57,813 nt of DNA from JAAYCB01 sp012744395 (GTDB lineage Bacteria > Planctomycetota > Planctomycetia > Pirellulales > Thermoguttaceae): the NCBI GenBank assembly GCA_028703175.1, contig JAQVNJ010000023.1, positions 1 through 57,813 of the forward strand, read 5' to 3'. A program made the position numbers and the translations under genes. Of this stretch, positions 19,921 through 28,301 are shown in pieces (within the stretch, counting starts at the first letter, position 1; the number at the start of each line of letters is the position of its first letter). Under the pieces are notes generated by a model. The model saw nothing but the letters and a program-made list of their open reading frames with translations. It did no database searches and was not told the DNA's origin.

Positions 19921-20979
19921 ATGGAACCCGCAGCTCTTGAGTTCTTCAAGCAGATTCTCGAAACGCCGAGCCCTTCCGGTTTTGAAGCCGATTTGCAGAG
20001 GCGTGTCCAAGCCCGTGTTGAGACCTTTGCTGACGAAGTCGCCACCGATCTGCACGGCAACCTGATCGCCGTGCAGAACCCGGGCGCCCCGGTGAGGGTA
20101 ATGCTTGCCGGCCACTGCGACCAGATCGGCCTGATCGTCCAGTATATCGATGCGGAGGGATTCCTGTACGTGCTCTCGCTCGGCGGCTGGGACCCGCAGA
20201 TTCTCCTCGGGCAACGCATGTGCGTCTGGACAGACAACGGCCCGATTCCCGCCGTGATCGCGCGAAAGCCGATCCACCTGCTCACGGAGGAAGAACGCAA
20301 ACAGGTCCCCAAGCTCAAGGACCTCTGGCTCGACATTGGGGCAAAGGACAAGGCAGAGGCAGAGACGATGGTCCGCATCGGCGACGCCGTGACGGTCGAG
20401 TTGGAGTACCGCGAGCTGCGAAATCAACGGGCAATCTGCCCGGCCATGGACGACAAATGCGGCCTTTGGGTGGTCATGGAAGCCCTCCGTAGAGTGGACA
20501 AAGCACGGCTTCAGTGCAGCCTGCACGCTGTCTCCACCGTCCAAGAGGAGGTTGGGTTGCGCGGGGCTCGGACAAGCGCGTTCGGGATCGATCCCCAGGT
20601 CGGAATCGCCGTCGATGTGACCCACGCGACGGACTGTCCGACGATCGAAAAGAAGCAGGAGGGTGACGTGTGCCTTGGTAAGGGACCGGTCATCTACCGC
20701 GGCCCGAATATGAACCCCCGCCTGGTGACGCGGCTGATCGACGTCGCCAAGTCGGCGGAGATCGCGCACCAGTTGGCGGCCGACGGGCGGCCGACGGGTA
20801 CCGACGCCAACGCGATCCAGGTCACGCGCGGCGGCGTGGCCACGGCACTGGTCAGCATTCCCAACCGCTACATGCACAGCCCCGTGGAGATGATCTCGCT
20901 CGATGACATGGACCGCGCAGCCGACCTGCTGGCGCGACTGGCCGAGTCGATCACCCCCAACGACGATTTCCGCCCCTGA
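19921..20979 (+). CDS. M42 family metallo-aminopeptidase
   Basis: 352 residues, a cytoplasmic dinuclear-zinc aminopeptidase of the glutamyl-aminopeptidase/TET type (often mis-called endoglucanase M or FrvX). The metal and catalytic residues sit in the expected contexts: H in AGHCDQIGLIV (about residue 64), the bridging D in AMDDKCGLW (about 176), catalytic E-E in STVQEEVGLRGA (about 209), D in VDVTHATDCP (about 232) and the last H in YMHSPVEMISL (about 318). Length is normal. No signal peptide. Its ribosome-binding site is weak. It lies 382 bp before groEL and may be part of general protein turnover, but no operon link is evident. Confidence 0.93.
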   Translation: MEPAALEFFKQILETPSPSGFEADLQRRVQARVETFADEVATDLHGNLIAVQNPGAPVRVMLAGHCDQIGLIVQYIDAEGFLYVLSLGGWDPQILLGQRMCVWTDNGPIPAVIARKPIHLLTEEERKQVPKLKDLWLDIGAKDKAEAETMVRIGDAVTVELEYRELRNQRAICPAMDDKCGLWVVMEALRRVDKARLQCSLHAVSTVQEEVGLRGARTSAFGIDPQVGIAVDVTHATDCPTIEKKQEGDVCLGKGPVIYRGPNMNPRLVTRLIDVAKSAEIAHQLAADGRPTGTDANAIQVTRGGVATALVSIPNRYMHSPVEMISLDDMDRAADLLARLAESITPNDDFRP

Positions 20980-21200
20980 CCAAGTACGTCCGGACCCGTC
21001 AGCGGCCTGTGCTGATCGGCGAACCGTCCGAGCCACCTGGCAAGCGCATCCGGTGCCCCGCTCTCTTTCCCGGCCGGGCTCCCAAGCCTGCCAAATTGGC
21101 ATCCACGGGCGTGACCCCCGGTCGGTTCGCCACATCGCTCGGCTCGCAGATGATCACGCAACTTTCTGTCAATGCACTACTTAGGATCAACATCGTTCCG

Positions 21201-21217
21201 TTGGCACAGTCCTTGCA
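21201..21217 (+). promoter_or_regulatory. Sigma-54 (-24/-12) promoter of the groEL-groES-groEL operon
   Basis: TTGGCAC (21201-21207), AGTCC, then TTGCA (21213-21217): GG and GC elements separated by exactly 10 bp, a full match to the TTGGCAC-N5-TTGCA consensus. It lies 145 bp before the groEL1 GTG. I found no CIRCE (TTAGCACTC-N9-GAGTGCTAA) anywhere in the 382-bp gap. No paired enhancer sites were obvious, so the activator is unknown. Confidence 0.75.
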
Positions 21218-21361
21218 GAAGAGAGAGATTCAATCTTGGCCTAGGCTGCCAGAATTGGATTTGGCGGGCGTGTTTGAAGACAGCTATCGCCCGAGGTCGG
21301 AACAGGTTCTCCATCCATCGGGTCTCGAAGGTATTTTCGCCAGCAACAGGAGGAATCCGCT

Positions 21362-23038
21362 GTGGCAAAAAAGATGGTTTTCGAAGATGAAGCTCGGCAG
21401 CCTTTGGCTGCCGGCGTCAGCAAGTTGGCCCGCGCGGTCACGAGCACACTCGGTCCCCGCGGCCGGAACGCAGTGCTCGACAAGGGGTGGGGAGCCCCGA
21501 AGATCACCAAAGACGGGGTGACCGTGGCGGAAGACATCGAACTGGTCGACCCAGACGAGAACCTCGGCGCCCAACTGGTCAAAGAAGCCGCCAGCAAGAC
21601 GAACGACGTTGCCGGAGACGGGACGACGACCGCGACCGTGCTGGCCGAGGCGATCTATGTTGAAGGTCTGAGAATGGTCGCCGCCGGTGCCGATCCGATG
21701 TCCCTCTCGCGAGGCATCCGCAAAGCGACCGAGGCAGTCGTCGATTCGATCCAGAAGCTGTCCAAGCCGGTGGACGAGAACAACAAGAAGGAGATCACCC
21801 AGATCGCCACGATCGCCGGGAACAATGATCCGACGATCGGGCAGGTCCTGGCCGACGCGTTCCTCAAGGTCGGCAAAGACGGCGTGATCACTGTCGAAGA
21901 GGGCCGCCAGGCGGAGACCACCGTGGAGGTGGTCGATGGCATGCAGTTCGACCGCGGCTATCTTTCGCCTCATTTTGTCACCAACCTCGACAACCAGAAG
22001 GTCGAGTTGGAGAAGTGCCTCGTCCTGGTTCACGAGGAGAAGATCTCCAGCGCGAAGAACCTCGTGCCCTTGTTGGAGGCCGTCAGCAAGGCGAACAAGC
22101 CGCTGCTGGTGATTGCGGAAGACGTCGAGGGCGAAGCCTTGGCCACGCTCGTGGTCAACAAGATGCGCGGCATCTTGAACGTCTGCGCGGTCAAGGCGCC
22201 GGGCTACGGCGATCGGCGAAAGGCGATGATGGGCGACATCGCCATCCTCACCGGCGGCCAGGCGATCCTCAAGGACCTTGGCGTCTCGCTGGAAGCGGTC
22301 AAGATCAGCGACCTCGGCACGGCCAAGAAGGTGGTGGTCACCGCCGACGAGACGACGATTGTCGGCGGTGGCGGGACCAAGGAGGCGATCGAGGGGCGGG
22401 CAAGCCAGATCCGCGCCGAGATCGAGACGACGACCAGCGACTACGACCGCGAGAAACTCCAGGAGCGGTTGGCGAAGCTTGCCGGCGGAGTCGCCCAAAT
22501 TCAGTGCGGGGCCGCGACGGAGACGGAGATGAAGGAGCGGAAGGCCCTGCTGGAGGATGCCCGAGCGGCCACGGCGGCCGCGCTCCAGGAGGGCCTCGTT
22601 CCCGGCGGCGGCGTGGCGCTGCTGCGGAGCGAGCAGGCGATCGAGAAGCTCGAACTGACCGGCGATGAAGCGATGGGGGCCCAGACCGTCAAGAAGGTCT
22701 TGGAGGCTCCGATGCGGGCGATCGCCCAGAACGCGGGGGTGGAAGGGTCGGTCGTCGTCAGCCGCGTCCGCCGCATGAAGAAGAATGAAGGCTACGACGC
22801 CGACAAGGACGCCTACGGGGACATGCTGGAAGCCGGAATCATCGACCCCGCCAAGGTGGTCCGCACCGCCCTCCAGAATGCCGCCAGCGTGGCGACCTTG
22901 CTGCTGACCACTTCATGCCTGGTCACCAACATCCCGAAGGAAGAGCCGGACGGCCCACCCCCAGGCGGAGGCATGGACGGCATGGGCGGCATGGGGGGCA
23001 TGGGCGGCATGGGAGGCATGGGAGGCATGGGAATGTAG
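21362..23038 (+). CDS. groEL: Chaperonin GroEL, divergent paralogue with GGM tail
   Basis: A 558-residue 60-kDa chaperonin for ATP-dependent folding in the GroEL/ES cage. ATP-site motifs are intact: GPRGRNAVLDKGWGAP, ITKDGVTVAEDIEL, DVAGDGTTTATVLAEAI, and an Asp in LLEDARAAT. It ends in the Gly-Gly-Met tail, MDGM followed by five GGM repeats. It differs from the canonical form where GroEL2 does not, for example LLEDARAATAAALQEGL against the usual VEDALHATRAAVEEG. The GTG start has AGGAGG 8 nt upstream. First gene of a groEL1-groES-groEL2 unit behind a sigma-54-type promoter. Confidence 0.96.
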   Translation: MAKKMVFEDEARQPLAAGVSKLARAVTSTLGPRGRNAVLDKGWGAPKITKDGVTVAEDIELVDPDENLGAQLVKEAASKTNDVAGDGTTTATVLAEAIYVEGLRMVAAGADPMSLSRGIRKATEAVVDSIQKLSKPVDENNKKEITQIATIAGNNDPTIGQVLADAFLKVGKDGVITVEEGRQAETTVEVVDGMQFDRGYLSPHFVTNLDNQKVELEKCLVLVHEEKISSAKNLVPLLEAVSKANKPLLVIAEDVEGEALATLVVNKMRGILNVCAVKAPGYGDRRKAMMGDIAILTGGQAILKDLGVSLEAVKISDLGTAKKVVVTADETTIVGGGGTKEAIEGRASQIRAEIETTTSDYDREKLQERLAKLAGGVAQIQCGAATETEMKERKALLEDARAATAAALQEGLVPGGGVALLRSEQAIEKLELTGDEAMGAQTVKKVLEAPMRAIAQNAGVEGSVVVSRVRRMKKNEGYDADKDAYGDMLEAGIIDPAKVVRTALQNAASVATLLLTTSCLVTNIPKEEPDGPPPGGGMDGMGGMGGMGGMGGMGGMGM

Positions 23039-23129
23039 TCTCCCGGGTGGTCTTCCGGCCGCCGTTCCCCGTCTGGTCGAATCGAAACGAACACAACAAT
23101 ACTCAACAAACCATATGAGGACTGAAACC

Positions 23130-23432
23130 ATGGCAAAAGACATCAATCTCAACCCGCTGGACGATCGCATCGTTGTCGAGCCCGTCGCCGCTGAAGAGAC
23201 GACCGCCGGAGGCATCGTGCTTCCCGATACGGCCAAGGAAAAGCCCCAACGCGGGGTGGTCTTGGCCGTTGGGCCGGGCAAGCTGCTCGACAGCGGCGAG
23301 CGCGGGGAGTTGTCGGTCGCCGTTGGCGACGAGGTGATCTACGGCAAGTATTCCGGCAGCGACATCGAGATCGACGGCCGCGAGGTCAAGATCCTTCGCG
23401 AGAGCGACGTGTTGGCCAAGGTTGTGAAGTAG
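23130..23432 (+). CDS. groES: Co-chaperonin GroES
   Basis: 100 residues forming the heptameric lid of GroEL. It starts MAKDINLNPLDDRIVVEP; the mobile loop is AEETTAGGIVLPD, and the roof and core are GVVLAVGPGK and VGDEVIYGKYSG. An in-frame ATG five codons earlier (23115) exists, but the AGG between them serves 23130. It lies 91 bp after groEL1 and 65 bp before groEL2, so one groES serves two chaperonin rings. Confidence 0.96.
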   Translation: MAKDINLNPLDDRIVVEPVAAEETTAGGIVLPDTAKEKPQRGVVLAVGPGKLLDSGERGELSVAVGDEVIYGKYSGSDIEIDGREVKILRESDVLAKVVK

Positions 23433-23497
23433 TCGCGCCTCTGAGCGGCAGTCGGCTACGTTTCCCGAAACAGTCAAACGCATAAGGAACCGCCATC

Positions 23498-25117
23498 GTG
23501 GCAAAGCAACTTCTTTTTGATGATCAAGCCCGAAGAAGAATTCTTCAGGGCGTTGACAAGCTGGCCGATGCGGTCGCGATCACCATGGGCCCGACGGGGC
23601 GAAACGTGATTCTCGACAAGTCGTTCGGCGGCCCCACGGTCACCAAGGACGGCGTCACCGTCAGCAAGGAGATCGAGCTTGAAGATCGCTTCGAGAACAT
23701 GGGCGCCAAGCTCGTCAACGAGGTCGCCTCGAAGACCTCGGACGTGGCCGGCGACGGGACCACCACGGCCACCGTCCTGGCCCGGGCGATCTTCAGGGAA
23801 GGCCTGCGGAACGTGATTGCCGGCACCAATCCGGCGGCGATTCGCCGCGGCATCGAGCGCGGCGTCGACGCGGCCATCGAGCACCTGATCTCGATGCGGA
23901 AGATCGTCACCAAGCAGGAAGAGGTCGCCAACGTCGGCGCGATCAGCGCCAACAATGACAGGGCGATCGGGCAACTGCTCGCCGCGGCGATGGAGAAGGT
24001 CGGCAAGGACGGCGTGATCACCGTCGAGGAGGGCAAGACCGCCGAGACGACCTACGAGATCGTCGAGGGCATGCAGTTCGACAAGGGCTACCTCTCCCCG
24101 TATTTCATCAACCGCACGCCGGAGATGGACTGCCAGCTCGAAGACGCGCTGATCCTCATCCACGAGAAGAAGATCAACAACATCCGCGACCTGATCCCGA
24201 TCCTTGAGAAGGTTGGCCAGACGGGCCGCGCCCTGCTGATCATCGCCGAGGACATCGAGGGCGAAGCCCTGACGATGCTCGTCGTGAACAAGCTCCGCGG
24301 CGTGCTCAACGTGGCCGCCGTCAAGGCACCGGGGTTCGGCGACCGCCGCAAGGCAATGCTTGGCGACATCGCGATCCTCACCGGCGGCACGATGATCAGC
24401 GAGGACCTCGGCATCAAGCTGGAGAACCTGACCCTCGAGCAGCTCGGCCAGGCCAAGCGGATCACGATCGACAAGGATTCGACGACGATCGTCGAGGGCG
24501 GCGGCAAGAAGGCCGACATCAAGAACCGCATCGACCAGCTCCGCGCGCAGATCGAGACCACGGATAGCGACTACGATCGCGAGAAGTACCAGGAGCGGCT
24601 GGCCAAGCTTTCGGGCGGCGTTGCCGTGGTCTCCGTCGGCGCCAGCACCGAGGCCGAGATGAAGCAGACCAAGGCCCGCGTGGAAGACGCCCTGCACGCC
24701 ACGCGAGCGGCGGTGGAGGAGGGCATCCTGCCCGGCGGCGGCGTGGCCCTGCTCCGCTGCAAGGAGGCCATCGAGAAGGCCCGCGGCACCGCGCGCGGCG
24801 ACGAGAAGATCGGCATCGACATCATCGCCAAAGTGGTCTCCAAGCCGCTCGAGCAGATTGCCGCAAACTGCGGGCTCGACGGCGCCGTGATTGCCTCCGA
24901 GGTCCTGGAAAAACCGACCAATACCGGCTACGACGCCGTCGCCGGCGAGTACTGCGACATGTTCAAGGCGGGGATCATCGACCCGCTCAAGGTCGTCAGG
25001 ACCGCCCTGGAAAATGCCGCGAGCATTGCCGGATTGATGCTGACAACGGAGACGCTCGTCACCGACTTGGACAAGGACGACAAGAAGAAGCAGGCCGTCG
25101 AGGGCGCCGTTCGCTGA
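23498..25117 (+). CDS. groEL: Chaperonin GroEL, canonical-like paralogue without GGM tail
   Basis: 539 residues, closer to standard GroEL in its ATP site (TMGPTGRNVILDKSFGGP, DVAGDGTTTATVLARAIF, ARVEDALHATRAAVEEGI) and apical domain. The C-terminus ends in a charged stretch, DLDKDDKKKQAVEGAVR, with no GGM repeat. The GTG start has AAGGA about 9 nt upstream. It follows groES by 65 bp, and a strong hairpin lies 180 bp beyond the stop, so it seems to be the last gene of the operon. Whether the two GroELs form separate or mixed rings cannot be read from sequence. Confidence 0.96.
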   Translation: MAKQLLFDDQARRRILQGVDKLADAVAITMGPTGRNVILDKSFGGPTVTKDGVTVSKEIELEDRFENMGAKLVNEVASKTSDVAGDGTTTATVLARAIFREGLRNVIAGTNPAAIRRGIERGVDAAIEHLISMRKIVTKQEEVANVGAISANNDRAIGQLLAAAMEKVGKDGVITVEEGKTAETTYEIVEGMQFDKGYLSPYFINRTPEMDCQLEDALILIHEKKINNIRDLIPILEKVGQTGRALLIIAEDIEGEALTMLVVNKLRGVLNVAAVKAPGFGDRRKAMLGDIAILTGGTMISEDLGIKLENLTLEQLGQAKRITIDKDSTTIVEGGGKKADIKNRIDQLRAQIETTDSDYDREKYQERLAKLSGGVAVVSVGASTEAEMKQTKARVEDALHATRAAVEEGILPGGGVALLRCKEAIEKARGTARGDEKIGIDIIAKVVSKPLEQIAANCGLDGAVIASEVLEKPTNTGYDAVAGEYCDMFKAGIIDPLKVVRTALENAASIAGLMLTTETLVTDLDKDDKKKQAVEGAVR

Positions 25118-25297
25118 TTGTTCATCGCTGCGGCACTGGCCGATCGAGGACCGGTGAGGAATCGATTGCCAAGCCCGGCAGGAGCGTCTCCCACCGGGCC
25201 GGCTCAGAACCGCCCGCCGGCGGCTGTTGATTCCCCGGTCCTTGGCCGACCTATGCCGGCGGCCGCTGCCGGCGGCCGCCGCCCGGAGCAAAACCCA

Positions 25298-25327
25298 ACG
25301 GGCCATCTCGGCGGCGAGATGGCCCGT
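25298..25327. terminator. Strong hairpin after groEL2
   Basis: A 13-bp perfect stem, ACGGGCCATCTCG (25298-25310) with its complement at 25315-25327 around the loop GCGG. Only a short TTTC run follows, so the U-tract is weak. It sits in the 395-bp groEL2-dnaJ gap, whose remainder is GC-rich with a repeated GCCGGCGGCCGC near 25256-25280 and nothing else recognised. Confidence 0.55.
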
Positions 25328-25512
25328 TTCTGGCATTGCTTTCACGAATATCGACACGATCCGCCGGTGGGCGATTGGACGCCGCGCGTGGAAAGCGCGC
25401 CGCCGATTGGCCGGCCAGACGTCAACCATGCCGCGGCACGACGCAAATCGTCCGATGAGGACAAACCGCCCGCGGCGATCCCGACCGCCGAGAGGCGACT
25501 GCAGTTCGAAAC

Positions 25513-26661
25513 ATGGCGCAAAAACGCGATTATTACGATGTGCTCGGCATCGAAAGGTCAGCTACCGAACGAGAGATCGCGGGCGCCTATCGCAAGCTGG
25601 CCATGAAATACCACCCCGACCGCAACCCCGGCGACGAGGATGCGGTCGAGCGGTTCAAGGAGGCCGCCGAGGCCTTCGAGGTTCTCGGCGACGCGGAGAA
25701 GCGGGCCCGCTACGACCGCTACGGCCATGCCGGGATCGACGGGATGGGCGGCGGGGATCCCCACTTCCGCGACGTCGGCGACATCTTCGAAGCCTTCGGC
25801 GATATCTTCGGCGACAGCTTATTCGGCGGAATGTTCGGCGGCCGCTCGCGCGGCCGCCGCGCGAGCCGGGGTGCCGACGTCAAGTGCCACGTGACGCTCG
25901 ACCTGCACGAGGCCGCCAGGGGCGTCAACAAAACGATCCAGTTCCGGCGCCGCGAGACCTGCCAGTCCTGCAATGGGTCCGGCGCGGCGCCGGGCAGCAA
26001 CCCGGAAAAATGCAGCTATTGCGGTGGACGCGGGCAGGTCATCCAGTCAACCGGCATCTTCTCCCTGCAAACCCCCTGCCCCTCCTGCCGCGGGCGCGGG
26101 AGCATCATCCGCCAGCCTTGCGCTGAGTGCCGCGGCTCCGGACTGACCGCGAAGACGGTCGAACGGGACGTCAAAATACCCGCCGGCGTCGACACGAACA
26201 CCCGCCTGCGACTCCACAACGAAGGCGAGGCAAGCCCCAACGGCGGCCCGCGCGGCGACTGCTACTGCTTCATCCAAGTCGCGGAGCATCCCCTGTTCCA
26301 CCGCGACGGAGCGAACCTCGTCTGCCAGGTCCCGATCAGCTACGCCCAGGCCGTCCTCGGCGCAACGATCGACGTGCCGACCCTCGAAGGGCGGCACGAG
26401 CTGGCAATCCCCGCCGGCACGCCCAGCGGCGAGGTCTTCCGGATTCGCGGCCAGGGCATGCCGCACCCGCAATACCGCGGCAAGGGCGATCTGCTCGTGC
26501 AGGTCTATATTGAAGTGCCCAAGCAACTCAGCCCCGAACACGAGAACCTGCTGCGGGAGCTCGCCGAATTGGAAAACAACAACGTCAGCCCCGAACGCAA
26601 GTCGTTCTTCACAAAACTCAAAGAGTATTTCCAGTCTGGTTTGGGCGATTACCTTCGCTGA
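25513..26661 (+). CDS. dnaJ: Chaperone DnaJ (type I Hsp40)
   Basis: 382 residues, the co-chaperone that delivers clients to DnaK and stimulates its ATPase. The J domain fills residues 1-70 with HPD in KYHPDRNPGD; a Gly/Phe-rich linker follows (FGDIFGDSLFGGMFGG). Four zinc motifs then occur in order (CQSCNGSG, CSYCGGRG, CPSCRGRG, CAECRGSG), followed by the two C-terminal beta domains. The ATG at 25513 has no good ribosome-binding site. grpE follows after 44 bp; dnaK is not in the window. Confidence 0.97.
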   Translation: MAQKRDYYDVLGIERSATEREIAGAYRKLAMKYHPDRNPGDEDAVERFKEAAEAFEVLGDAEKRARYDRYGHAGIDGMGGGDPHFRDVGDIFEAFGDIFGDSLFGGMFGGRSRGRRASRGADVKCHVTLDLHEAARGVNKTIQFRRRETCQSCNGSGAAPGSNPEKCSYCGGRGQVIQSTGIFSLQTPCPSCRGRGSIIRQPCAECRGSGLTAKTVERDVKIPAGVDTNTRLRLHNEGEASPNGGPRGDCYCFIQVAEHPLFHRDGANLVCQVPISYAQAVLGATIDVPTLEGRHELAIPAGTPSGEVFRIRGQGMPHPQYRGKGDLLVQVYIEVPKQLSPEHENLLRELAELENNNVSPERKSFFTKLKEYFQSGLGDYLR

Positions 26662-26705
26662 AGCCTGTGGAAGCCTGACCCCCGAATTCGCCTGGAGGTA
26701 CAGCC

Positions 26706-27362
26706 GTGTCGAAAAATCATCCCCAGCCCCCCAACCACCAACCCGGCAACAAGGCCGGCGCGGAACCGTCCCCAGCCGGCGCTTCGGCGGGCGAAGCGAT
26801 CCGGACGGAGAAAGAGACCACCGACATGGATTCCGCGGCCAGCGCCCTGGCGGCCGACCTCGATCAACTCCGCTCCGAACTCGACGACGCCAAGGACCGC
26901 GCCTTGAGGAGCGCGGCCGAATTGGAGAATTATCGCAAGCGGGCAAACCGGCAGATTGAAGAGGAACGCCGCTACGCCAACGTCGAATTGATCCGCGAGC
27001 TCCTGCCCGTCTGGGACAACATGGGCCGCGTCGTCGAAGCCGCCGAACGATCGGACAAGACCGACGCCCTGCTCGAAGGGTTCCAGATGATCCGCCAGCA
27101 GCTCGAATCCGTGCTCGAGCGATACAACTGTGTCCAGATCGACGCCCTCCACCAGTCTTTCGATCCCAATCTGCATGAGGCGATCTCGCAGATGCCGTCC
27201 GCCGACCATCCGGTCGGCACCGTCCTCCACGTGACCCAGATCGGGTTCCTCCTGGAAGACCGGGTGGTAAGGCCCAGCCAGGTCGTCGTATCCGCGGGGC
27301 CGGAAGAGAGGAGCCCGACCGCCGAGGGCGGCGGCGAGGCGAAGCCCGACCGCCAGGAGTGA
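26706..27362 (+). CDS. grpE: Nucleotide exchange factor GrpE
   Basis: 218 residues; releases ADP from DnaK. A disordered Pro/Glu-rich N-terminus (residues 1-40) leads to the long dimerising helix (LDQLRSELDDAKDRALRSAA), the core motif AELENYRKRANRQIEEERRYA, and the beta-wing with FDPNLHEAISQMPS and GTVLHVTQIGFLLEDRVVRPSQVVVS. The GTG start has GGAGGT 6 nt upstream. Transcribed with dnaJ and probably with the two small zinc proteins that follow. Confidence 0.96.
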   Translation: MSKNHPQPPNHQPGNKAGAEPSPAGASAGEAIRTEKETTDMDSAASALAADLDQLRSELDDAKDRALRSAAELENYRKRANRQIEEERRYANVELIRELLPVWDNMGRVVEAAERSDKTDALLEGFQMIRQQLESVLERYNCVQIDALHQSFDPNLHEAISQMPSADHPVGTVLHVTQIGFLLEDRVVRPSQVVVSAGPEERSPTAEGGGEAKPDRQE

Positions 27363-27556
27363 AGGCGGATGCCCCCTCGTCGCGATTCCCGCAACGGGAC
27401 GGTTCCCGTCTTCGCAACAGACTCAAGGAGAAGACAACCGGGCGCAAGCCAACTTGCCCCGACACAGTGCGCCGACACGCGCCCCCGCCGGCGCAGCGCG
27501 TCGGACATGACACCTGATTGGACCATTCCCTTTCATTCACGACGAGGATTCCCGAA

Positions 27557-27835
27557 ATGCCTACCTACGATTACGTCTGCGACGCGTGCGGGCACCAGTT
27601 TGAAGCGTTCCAGACGATCACCGAGGCCGCCATGCAGAAATGCCCCGAGTGCGGAAAGCTGAAACTCCGCCGCCTGTTTGGGCCGGGCGCGGCCATCGTC
27701 TTCAAAGGCTCCGGATTTTACCAGACGGACTATCGCAGCGAGTCCTATCGAAAGGGCGCCGAGGCTGAAAGAAAAAACGGCAGCGACAGCAAGCCGAAAT
27801 CCACCGAAAAGAAGACTGCCAAGAGCGAGTCCTGA
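27557..27835 (+). CDS. FmdB-type zinc-ribbon protein
   Basis: 92 residues. The N-terminal FmdB/putative-regulatory zinc ribbon is MPTYDYVCDACGHQFE...KCPECGKLKLRRLFGPGA, two C-x2-C pairs; the tail is a Ser/Lys-rich low-complexity stretch (SDSKPKSTEKKTAKSES). The family is widespread and its function is not established; a regulatory or zinc-storage role has been suggested. It sits between grpE and yacG on the same strand. The frame is open upstream to 27518, but the family begins at MPTYDY. Confidence 0.88.
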   Translation: MPTYDYVCDACGHQFEAFQTITEAAMQKCPECGKLKLRRLFGPGAAIVFKGSGFYQTDYRSESYRKGAEAERKNGSDSKPKSTEKKTAKSES

Positions 27836-27854
27836 CCGCCCGTCAGGTGCCCTG

Positions 27855-28046
27855 ATGGCCCCCATGCGTTGCTCCATCTGCGGCCGGCAGTTCGATCCGG
27901 AAAACAGCACGGCCATGCCGTTCTGTAGCGAGCGCTGCCGCTCCATCGATCGCCTCCGCTGGCTCAACGAACAATATGGCCTGCCCTACGAGTCGGAGCC
28001 GCGCCTCGGCGGCGACGGCGGCGGCGACGCGGACCGCGACGACTGA
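27855..28046 (+). CDS. yacG: DNA gyrase inhibitor YacG family zinc protein
   Basis: 63 residues. C-S-I-C near the N-terminus and C-S-E-R-C about 18 residues on form the four-Cys zinc site (C-x2-C ... C-x3-C) of YacG, followed by the family helix RSIDRLRWLNEQYGLP. In E. coli the protein binds GyrB and inhibits gyrase. The C-terminus is an Asp/Gly-rich tail. ATG 27855 is served by AGGTG 5 nt upstream; ATG 27864 (MRCSICG) is an alternative. It begins 19 bp after the FmdB-like gene. Confidence 0.85.
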   Translation: MAPMRCSICGRQFDPENSTAMPFCSERCRSIDRLRWLNEQYGLPYESEPRLGGDGGGDADRDD

Positions 28047-28087
28047 AGCCCGCGCGGTGCGTCCCAGCTCTGCCGATTCGCTCCTGA

Positions 28088-28115
28088 TTGCAGGGCCGCA
28101 CTGACTCCGTATAAT
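28088..28115 (+). promoter_or_regulatory. Candidate sigma-70 promoter of the membrane protein gene
   Basis: TTGCAG (28088-28093), 16-nt spacer, and a perfect TATAAT (28110-28115), with a start expected near 28122, 180 bp before the next gene. Confidence 0.6.
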
Positions 28116-28301
28116 GCCGGAATCCGTCCTGAGTGCGGGTTCCAGTCGCCGGGTGGCCGGTTCAGGTGGACGGACCCCCGGACCTCGGGGCGAACAAGCG
28201 CTTCTCCCGTGCACCACAAGCCTGGGCACCGCCAGAATGGGACGGTTTCTCGCGCGCCCCGCCGTGTGAATCCGCCCTGACAATCCCAGAGGAGACGAGC
28301 C

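Noticed and set aside
19621..21135. A 500-codon upstream extension of the hom frame
   Set aside because: The extra part is antisense to the M42 peptidase gene; the dehydrogenase starts at its Rossmann motif after 19620.
20980..21361. CIRCE/HrcA operator before groEL
   Set aside because: No TTAGCACTC inverted repeat is present on either strand of the gap.
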